Part shown: positions 8,063 through 12,462 of the stretch, in pieces
How the letters are laid out: every line of letters starts with the position of its first letter
Numbering within the stretch: position 1 is the first letter of the stretch
NCBI GenBank assembly: GCA_018671205.1
Contig: JABHIC010000403.1
Location: forward strand, 1-12,462
Length of the DNA: 12,462 bases
Source of the DNA: Gammaproteobacteria bacterium
GTDB lineage: Bacteria > Pseudomonadota > Gammaproteobacteria > GCF-002020875
Direction of reading: 5' to 3'
The notes under the pieces: model-generated
Database searches by the model: none
What the model was told of the DNA's origin: nothing
Seen by the model: the letters and a program-made list of their open reading frames with translations, nothing else
Position numbers and translations under genes: made by a program

Positions 8063-8685
8063 CAAAAGGGTGTCTCTCTCACCTGCTCAATAAACCGGGC
8101 CACCTTATCACGACTCTTTACCCCCTTGGCACGCTCAACACCGCCACTCACATCGACGGCCCAGGGGCGGGTCTGTCGGATCGCCTCGGCCACATTCTCA
8201 CTATTCAGCCCACCGGCCAATACCAGTGGCCTCTCCAGTGTCGGTGGGATACGCTGCCAGTCAAAAACCTCACCCGTACCTCCAGGCACACCGGGCTGGT
8301 AGCCATCCACCAGTAGCGCTGAGGCGGCGGCATATCGATCTGCTTCTGCCAATAGATCCACCTCGGATCGCATACGGATCGCCTTCATCCAGGGGCGGGA
8401 AAACTGATCACAAAAAGCGGGGGATTCCTTGCCATGAAACTGCAGATGATCCACACCCACCTGCTCAACCACCTGATTGATCCGTGTCGCCTCTGCATCC
8501 ACAAACAGGGCTACCGTTGTCACAAAAGGGGGCACTGCCTGAACAATTGAGCGCGCCTGATCGATGCTGATCGCCCTTGGACTGGGGGCATAGAAGACCA
8601 GCCCAATCGCATCTGCCCCACTCTGGGCCACAAAAATGGCATCCTCAACCGAGGTGATTCCACAGATCTTGATCCGAGCGTACAT
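8062..8685 (-). CDS. trpF: Phosphoribosylanthranilate isomerase
   Basis: TrpF isomerises N-(5'-phosphoribosyl)anthranilate to CdRP by an Amadori rearrangement. The 207-residue TIM barrel starts MYARIKICGITSVEDA. Its general-base cysteine is Cys8 and its general-acid aspartate is Asp127 in LLVDGYQPGVPGGTG. LAGGLNSENV and DVSGGVE form the phosphate-binding end. The enzyme is complete and monofunctional, not fused to TrpC as in enterics. The ATG at 8685 gives the family's normal N-terminus. GGAG is only 1 nt from it, too close for a normal ribosome binding site. It is the first trp gene after the chemoreceptor pair (65-nt gap). In relatives it usually follows truA directly. Confidence 0.96.
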   Translation of the reverse strand: MYARIKICGITSVEDAIFVAQSGADAIGLVFYAPSPRAISIDQARSIVQAVPPFVTTVALFVDAEATRINQVVEQVGVDHLQFHGKESPAFCDQFSRPWMKAIRMRSEVDLLAEADRYAAASALLVDGYQPGVPGGTGEVFDWQRIPPTLERPLVLAGGLNSENVAEAIRQTRPWAVDVSGGVERAKGVKSRDKVARFIEQVRETPF

Positions 8686-8705
8686 GCTCCGAATTTTAGC
8701 ACAAG

Positions 8706-8734
8706 ATAGTTGAGCGTCCTTAGTACTCCGTCAA
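8706..8734 (-). promoter_or_regulatory. Possible sigma-70-type promoter before trpF
   Basis: On the minus strand a TTGACG hexamer (8729-8734; 5/6 to TTGACA) is followed after 17 nt by AACTAT (8706-8711; only 3/6 to TATAAT). The predicted start site would give a leader of roughly 14 nt to the trpF ATG. A second, extended -10-like TGCTAAAAT lies just before the ATG but would give a leaderless transcript. The weak -10 makes this tentative, though some promoter is plausible if trpFBA-accD is to be expressed independently of the chemoreceptor pair. Confidence 0.22.
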
Positions 8735-8745
8735 CCTTGGGTTGA
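8731..8745 (-). repeat. Inverted repeat in the MCP-trpF gap
   Basis: TCAACC-TTG-GGTTGA is a perfect 6-bp inverted repeat with a 3-nt centre, beginning 6 nt after the chemoreceptor stop. On the transcribed strand there is no following T-run, so it is not a typical intrinsic terminator. It overlaps the candidate -35 hexamer of trpF and could be an operator half-pair, a weak hairpin or chance. Confidence 0.4.
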
Positions 8746-8750
8746 TGGGC

Positions 8751-10499
8751 TCAGAATTCCGCCCACTCAGAATCAGCGGAGGGGGTTGCCACTGCTGATC
8801 TCTTTGCTAACTGCGCCTTAGGGGGCTTTTTCATGGTTACCGGTGCCGCTTTACCGGCTTTTTTCACCCTGGCAGAGGGCTCAGCTGGCGCGGTTTTTAA
8901 CACTCCCACATCAAAGAAAGAGACCATCTCTGAGAGCTGATCTGCCTGACGGCTCAGATGTTCACTGGATGCAGCGGTCTCCTCTACCAGCGCTGCATTC
9001 TCCTGGGTCACACTATCCAGCTGAGTCACCGCACTATTGACCTGTTCAATCCCCTGCGTCTGCTCTTTGGCCGAGAGTGCAATCTCTCGGGCAATATCAT
9101 TCATCTTCTTAATGCTATTCTGAATAGCATCCAGTGACTTGCCACTCTCTCCAACCAGCCGACTCCCCTCTTCAATCCGGATTGAGCTATTTTCAATAAG
9201 CCCTTTGATATCTTTTGCGGCATCCGCAGAGCGCTGTGCAAGGCTTCTCACCTCCCCTGCAACAACGGCAAACCCGCGCCCATGTTCACCCGCACGAGCG
9301 GCCTCTACCGCAGCATTGAGCGCAAGCAGATTGGTCTGAAATGCAATCCCATCAATCAGGCTGATAATTTCAGAGATCTTGCTGCTCGACTCATTGATCC
9401 CCTCCATCGCCTCTACCGCTCTGGAGATCACCGATGTCCCCTCTGTGACATGATGCACAGAGTCTTCGGCCAACTGGCTGGCCTGGACTGCGTTGTCTGC
9501 GCTCAGGTTCACCGTACTGGATATCTGTTCCATACTGGCCGCCGTCTGTTCCAGACTGGCCGCCTGCTCTGCGGTTCGACTGGCAAGATCCTGGCTACCA
9601 TTGGAGACCTCAAGGGCATTGCTATTCACCCCGGTGGCACTGGTTCGAACACTGCCGACAATTTCAGCAAATTTAGCCTGTGTGGTGTTGATCGACTCTT
9701 TCAGTGTTCTCAACATCCCACGAAACTCTCCCTCAATCCGTGCCGTCAGGTCGCCACCTTTCATCCGCTCGGCAACCATAACGGTCTCTGTGACCGCTGC
9801 GCCAAAGAACTCCATCGACTGGTTGATATTCACACCCAACTGATGCAGGTCACCTTTTACTCCATCCAGCTCCACCCGTCCGGAGCAATCCCCCTGCTCC
9901 AGCTGTTTCACGATTTCACCAAACTGCTTCAGTACCTCATCGATCGAGACCATGGCTCCATTGACCTGATCACGGAAAAGTGCCTCGACATCATCACCCA
10001 TACGTACACCGAGATCACCATCTCCCAACCCCGCCATCACATGGGCCAGCGAATCCATCGTCTTTTTCACCCGCTCCTGCACATCATCAACGGTGACCAG
10101 AATCTCAGGGAAGAGTCCTCTCAGACCTACCGGCTGGGGATGACGCCCATAATCACCCACCACCATTCGATTGAGTGTGGTGGAGACATCTCGGAATACG
10201 GTCTCGGTCTGATCCATCATCTCATTAATCGCCCACGCACACTCCTCGTAACGATGCCCTACCGGGATGTGGGTCACTCTCGACTCCAGAATACCCCGAT
10301 TGGCATCAACCGCTACATGCTCCATCTTTTCGAGAATCGCCTGATCCGCCTTAAGTGCGCGCAGTCCAACAATCAAGACCCCCACAGTTACGGCTACCAG
10401 CAGCAGTGAGACTACCGACCCTTCCGAAACTACCGCAGCAAAAATTGAGGCCACCAGTGCCATACCTGCCATCAACCAGCTTGTCTGAACAATCCCCAT
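8751..10499 (-). CDS. Methyl-accepting chemotaxis receptor with TM hairpin and HAMP-like repeats (CetA-like partner)
   Basis: This 582-residue receptor has no periplasmic sensor. Residues 7-24 and 28-47 form two TM helices joined by a SEGS-sized turn, as in Aer. Several HAMP-like segments follow, marked by GD motifs at 115-116, 161-162, 203-204 and 249-250 (spacing 42-46). The signalling hairpin (about 300-530) aligns without visible gaps to E. coli Tsr/Tar (36-heptad class), with the tip IDGIAFQTNLLALNAAVEAA (382-401) that contacts CheA/CheW. Glu/Gln-rich methylation helices are SRTAEQAASLEQTAASMEQ and TQENAALVEETAASS. A Lys/Ala/Pro linker of about 45 residues ends in EWAEF, like the CheR/CheB-binding pentapeptide NWETF. 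The start was set at the ATG at 10499 because GGAGG lies 9 nt upstream; the upstream TTG (10520) precedes that site. It sits 1 nt after the PAS gene stop, so the two are surely cotranscribed. The proposed role is to transmit the PAS redox signal. Confidence 0.93.
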   Translation of the reverse strand: MGIVQTSWLMAGMALVASIFAAVVSEGSVVSLLLVAVTVGVLIVGLRALKADQAILEKMEHVAVDANRGILESRVTHIPVGHRYEECAWAINEMMDQTETVFRDVSTTLNRMVVGDYGRHPQPVGLRGLFPEILVTVDDVQERVKKTMDSLAHVMAGLGDGDLGVRMGDDVEALFRDQVNGAMVSIDEVLKQFGEIVKQLEQGDCSGRVELDGVKGDLHQLGVNINQSMEFFGAAVTETVMVAERMKGGDLTARIEGEFRGMLRTLKESINTTQAKFAEIVGSVRTSATGVNSNALEVSNGSQDLASRTAEQAASLEQTAASMEQISSTVNLSADNAVQASQLAEDSVHHVTEGTSVISRAVEAMEGINESSSKISEIISLIDGIAFQTNLLALNAAVEAARAGEHGRGFAVVAGEVRSLAQRSADAAKDIKGLIENSSIRIEEGSRLVGESGKSLDAIQNSIKKMNDIAREIALSAKEQTQGIEQVNSAVTQLDSVTQENAALVEETAASSEHLSRQADQLSEMVSFFDVGVLKTAPAEPSARVKKAGKAAPVTMKKPPKAQLAKRSAVATPSADSEWAEF

Positions 10500-10500
10500 A

Positions 10501-11031
10501 TCAAGAAGCCTCCAATGCAAAGATAAGTTCTTCGTAGCTTAGACCTTTCTCGGTCAGCGTATCGACCAGAATCTGGGTAGAGGTGGCAATTGCATCCTTG
10601 GCACCTACCCGTTGCTCCTCTGCCAACATCACCTGATAGAGTCCAGAAACCACCTCAATGGCCTTGGGGTTGGGTTTACGACGCACCGAGTAGTACCCCA
10701 CCAGATTACGATTAACATCATAAGAGGGGGTAACATTTGCAAAAACCCAGTAGAAACCACCATCCTTACTCATATTTTTCACATACGCAAAGATCTCTTT
10801 CCCCGCCTGAATGGTATCCCACAAGAGCTGGAAGACCGCTCGAGGCATATCCGGATGACGGATAATGTTATGCTGTGCGCCCAGCAACTCCTTCTCTGTG
10901 TACCCGGAAAACTCGATAAATATTCGATTTCCATAGGTAATACGCCCACTGAGATCGGTCTTGGAGACGATAAAGTCCTCCTTCCGCATCACCCGCTCTC
11001 TGTCGGTAGGTACGATATCCTTCTGCTTCAC
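10501..11031 (-). CDS. Soluble Aer-type PAS sensor protein (CetB-like, probable FAD redox sensor)
   Basis: The 176-residue protein has one PAS domain (about 20-118) very similar to the N-terminus of the aerotaxis receptor Aer, and no TM segment. GAQHNIIRHPDMPRAVF (51-67) matches Aer HNMVRHPDMPKAAF. Arg58, His59 and Asp61 correspond to Aer Arg57, His58 and Asp60, needed for FAD binding; Asn86 in KNMSKDG and Trp95 in FYWVFANVTP are also kept. Residues 119-176 form a helical tail (LYQVMLAEEQ, AKDAIATSTQILVDTLTEKGLSYEELIFALE) that may contact the partner receptor. The start is GTG at 11031 with GGGGG (11038-11042) 6 nt upstream. An ATG at residue 15 is possible but would trim the N-terminal cap. 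Its stop is 1 nt from the MCP start. By analogy with Campylobacter CetB it would sense redox or oxygen state and signal through the MCP. Cofactor and ligand are inferred. Confidence 0.88.
   Translation of the reverse strand: MKQKDIVPTDRERVMRKEDFIVSKTDLSGRITYGNRIFIEFSGYTEKELLGAQHNIIRHPDMPRAVFQLLWDTIQAGKEIFAYVKNMSKDGGFYWVFANVTPSYDVNRNLVGYYSVRRKPNPKAIEVVSGLYQVMLAEEQRVGAKDAIATSTQILVDTLTEKGLSYEELIFALEAS
10509..10513 (-). promoter_or_regulatory. Shine-Dalgarno of the chemoreceptor gene
   Basis: GGAGG on the minus strand, 9 nt before the ATG at 10499 and inside the last codons of the PAS gene. It decides the receptor start: the longer frame opening with TTG at 10520 would begin before this site. 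Confidence 0.8.
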
Positions 11032-11085
11032 GTCAAACCCCCATTAATTTTGAAGATGAACTTCCCCTGCTGCCGGATCGTACGT

Positions 11086-11111
11086 GAATCAGAGCAGAGT
11101 TCCAAACTTTT
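11086..11111 (-). promoter_or_regulatory. Possible sigma-28 (FliA)-type promoter of the PAS-MCP operon
   Basis: On the minus strand AAAAGTTT (11104-11111) matches the sigma-28 -35 consensus TAAAGTTT at 7 of 8 positions. After 10 nt comes TCTGATTC (11086-11093), which matches 4 of 8 of GCCGATAA, including GAT. The usual spacer is 11 nt, so both spacing and -10 are imperfect. It begins 11 nt after the truA stop, and the predicted transcript would carry a leader of about 45-50 nt before the GTG at 11031. Sigma-28 control would suit a chemoreceptor. No better sigma-70 promoter was found in this 90-nt gap. Confidence 0.28.
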
Positions 11112-11122
11112 ATTCAAATGAA

Positions 11123-11881
11123 TCAATTCCATTCCATTGCCCCCTGCGGATACTCCACCGCAATCAGGGATAATCCCTCTGGGGGGGCTGTCACCCCCCC
11201 CTCTCTCCTGTCTCTATGGTCAAGCACCTCTTGCGCCCATTGGGGGGGATGAGCGCCGCTACCAATCGAGATCAATACCCCGGCAATATTGCGCACCATA
11301 TGGTGAAGAAAGGCATTGGCTCTCACCTCAATCCACACCTCATCCCCCTGCCGCGTGACCTCAAGTTGATGAATGGTTCGCACCGGAGTGTGAGCCTGAC
11401 AGGCCACTGCCCGGTAAGAGCTGAAATCGTGCTCTCCCAGCAGGGTATTCGCCGCCAGCTGCATCTTCTGCTCATCCAGTGGCTGATAGATCCAGGTACG
11501 TTCACTGCGCGAGATCGCTGTTCGTACCGGACGGTTAAAGATGATGTAGCGGTAGCTGCGGGAGATAGCAGAGAAGCGGGCATGAAACTGATCAGACACC
11601 GGCCTGACCCAGCTCAGACAGACATCTGCCGGCAGGTTGGCATTGGCCCCATAGAGCCAGCTTCGATCACTGCGATCGGCACCACTCTCGAAATGGATCA
11701 CCTGAGCCAGCGCATGAACTCCGGTATCTGTACGCCCTGCTGTAGTCACCCGCACAAAATGGTTCGCCACTCTGGAGAGTGCCCGCTCCACCTCTCCCTG
11801 TACCGTACGGATCTCTGGCTGCTGAACCTCCCAGCCATGAAAATTGGTGCCGCAATACTCAACCCCAGCCGCATATCTCAA
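11123..11881 (-). CDS. truA: tRNA pseudouridine(38-40) synthase TruA
   Basis: TruA converts uridines 38-40 of the tRNA anticodon arm to pseudouridine. The 252-residue protein aligns along its length with E. coli TruA: GVEYCGTNFHGWEVQ at the N-terminus, catalytic Asp52 in AGRTDTGVHALAQVIHFE, the NANLP segment, RFSAISRSYRYIIFNR, LLGEHDFSSYRAV, and NAFLHHMVRNIAG near the C-terminus. The start is TTG at 11881, the only possible initiator before an in-frame stop at 11903-11905. It gives the correct family N-terminus (MRYAAGVEY) and has AGGA 9 nt upstream. The TTG overlaps the stop of the upstream fimV-like gene (TTGA), so translation is coupled. The fimV-truA-trpF order is typical of gammaproteobacteria; here a receptor pair separates truA from trpF. 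Confidence 0.96.
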   Translation of the reverse strand: MRYAAGVEYCGTNFHGWEVQQPEIRTVQGEVERALSRVANHFVRVTTAGRTDTGVHALAQVIHFESGADRSDRSWLYGANANLPADVCLSWVRPVSDQFHARFSAISRSYRYIIFNRPVRTAISRSERTWIYQPLDEQKMQLAANTLLGEHDFSSYRAVACQAHTPVRTIHQLEVTRQGDEVWIEVRANAFLHHMVRNIAGVLISIGSGAHPPQWAQEVLDHRDRREGGVTAPPEGLSLIAVEYPQGAMEWN

Positions 11882-12462
11882 CGATTTTGATCCTGGTTCT
11901 GCTCATTCGAGGGTGGCGAGCGCTCAATTGAGCGCTCGATCTGCTGAACCCCCTGTTCAAAGACCTGCCACGCCTCCTCTCCATGATCACTATCCGGCTT
12001 GGCAGCCTCTACGGTTGCGCTCTCCATGGCTGGAGCCAGATCGACACTTTCTGCCGAACGCCAACGATAGAGTAGCAGCAGTGAAACAGCCCCTCCCAGT
12101 AGCAGGAACAGCATCCAGGAGGAGGCAACCATCCCCTCTGGAAGCCTCAACCAGCCCCACCCCGCCTGCCTCATCTGCTCCAGCTGCTGCTGCAACTGCA
12201 GATTCTGTTCAGCCAGGGATCGACTCTGCTGTAGTGCACGATTCCGCTCCACAATCAATCGCTCCAGATACTCTATTTTGGAGTGGTTTGAGTCGGGATT
12301 GAGAAAAAGGGTCACTCTCCTTCCCTCCTCTTGATCGCCCCCCTTCAGCGTAAGCTCTACGATAGGCTGCTCAACTTTTTTCTCGGAGAGTAGCAGCAGA
12401 GTCTCTCGCTGACTCATCGGGATAGCGCGCCACTGCTGCGGTGAATAGCCTGACTGTTCCAC
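11878..12462 (-). CDS. fimV: FimV-like membrane protein, 3' part only (5' end outside window)
   Basis: The frame is open through the right edge. The first codon visible is GTG in mid-gene, so this is the C-terminal 194 residues of a longer protein. SGYSPQQWRAIPMSQRETLL and RRVTLFLNP come first, then a heptad-rich coiled coil (about 62-100, many Gln/Leu), one TM helix (about 114-132) and a 62-residue acidic/polar cytoplasmic tail ending in an IERSIERS repeat. FimV assignment rests on position directly before truA plus the coiled coil-TM architecture. FimV in Pseudomonas is a peptidoglycan-binding inner-membrane hub for type IV pili and polar organisation. Unlike it, this protein ends soon after the TM helix and lacks the large C-terminal cytoplasmic TPR domain. 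The gene may therefore be a short FimV variant or a different coiled-coil membrane protein. Its TGA overlaps the truA TTG. Confidence 0.55.
   Translation of the reverse strand: MEQSGYSPQQWRAIPMSQRETLLLLSEKKVEQPIVELTLKGGDQEEGRRVTLFLNPDSNHSKIEYLERLIVERNRALQQSRSLAEQNLQLQQQLEQMRQAGWGWLRLPEGMVASSWMLFLLLGGAVSLLLLYRWRSAESVDLAPAMESATVEAAKPDSDHGEEAWQVFEQGVQQIERSIERSPPSNEQNQDQNR
11891..11894 (-). promoter_or_regulatory. Shine-Dalgarno supporting the TTG start of truA
   Basis: AGGA on the minus strand lies 9 nt before the TTG at 11881, within the last codons of the fimV-like gene. It supports initiation at the unusual TTG. Confidence 0.6.
11917..11938 (-). repeat. Perfect 22-bp palindrome / tandem IERS codons at the end of the fimV-like gene
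   Basis: The left arm CGAGCGCTCAA (11917-11927) is followed directly by its exact reverse complement TTGAGCGCTCG (11928-11938). In the reading frame the region is also a 12-nt tandem repeat encoding IERSIERS. In mRNA it could fold as a 9-bp stem with an AATT loop, with its end 35 nt before the truA TTG and 22 nt before its Shine-Dalgarno. There is no T-run, so it is not a standard terminator. It could be a protein-binding site, an mRNA hairpin tuning truA, or a by-product of the peptide repeat. Confidence 0.65.

Noticed and set aside
8731..8745. Rho-independent terminator after the chemoreceptor gene
   Set aside because: The 6-bp stem has no T-run on either side; kept only as an inverted repeat.
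8686..8750. Trp leader peptide, attenuator or trp operator before trpF
   Set aside because: No Trp-rich mini-ORF, tandem hairpins with T-run or recognisable TrpR operator was seen in this 65-nt gap.
9282..10409. A 375-codon open frame on the plus strand opposite the chemoreceptor gene
   Set aside because: It is fully antisense to a receptor with intact family motifs, its translation shows no recognisable domain, and long antisense frames are common in GC-biased genes.
10500..10520. Chemoreceptor start at TTG 10520
   Set aside because: The GGAGG ribosome binding site lies downstream of that TTG and is correctly placed for the ATG at 10499; the extra seven residues are not part of the TM hairpin.
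1..12462. CRISPR arrays, tRNA or rRNA genes, insertion sequences, phage or toxin-antitoxin genes
   Set aside because: Reading both strands showed no regular repeat-spacer pattern, no RNA gene signature, and no transposase or integrase motifs; coding space is filled by conserved genes.

Overview
All supported genes in this window lie on the minus strand, and the spacing is tight (overlaps of 1-4 nt, or gaps of no more than 91 nt). No stretch of 300 bases lacks a gene. The gene order (fimV-like, truA, trpF, trpB, trpA, accD, folC, dedD) is the classic gammaproteobacterial neighbourhood. Protein features fit a moderately GC-rich, motile, Gram-negative gammaproteobacterium. I cannot name the genus or order. 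No tRNA, rRNA, CRISPR array, transposase or clear rho-independent terminator was seen.

Layout in the direction of transcription (right to left). At the right edge is the 3' part of a FimV-like membrane protein gene. It overlaps truA (tRNA pseudouridine synthase) by 4 nt and carries a perfect 22-bp palindrome near its end. Next comes a two-gene chemoreceptor cassette: a soluble Aer-type PAS protein that keeps the FAD-site residues, followed 1 nt later by a membrane methyl-accepting chemotaxis protein. The receptor has a TM hairpin, several HAMP-like segments, a Tsr-type signalling hairpin and a C-terminal EWAEF sequence resembling the CheR/CheB tether. Together they resemble a bipartite (CetA/CetB-like) energy-taxis receptor, inserted between truA and trpF.

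The cassette is followed by trpF-trpB-trpA (late tryptophan synthesis, translationally coupled), accD (acetyl-CoA carboxylase beta), folC (folate synthesis and glutamylation) and dedD (SPOR-domain septal protein). In many relatives dedD is followed by cvpA-purF. Here the next gene is instead mrcB (PBP1B), joined by a GTGA overlap, so a division/septum protein is coupled to a peptidoglycan synthase. Last, running off the left edge, is a secreted LamG-domain protein gene.

The most interesting unit is the split PAS/MCP receptor, with a possible sigma-28-like promoter just downstream of truA. The rest is largely conserved housekeeping. Several starts are non-ATG (TTG for truA and folC, GTG for the PAS gene and mrcB).
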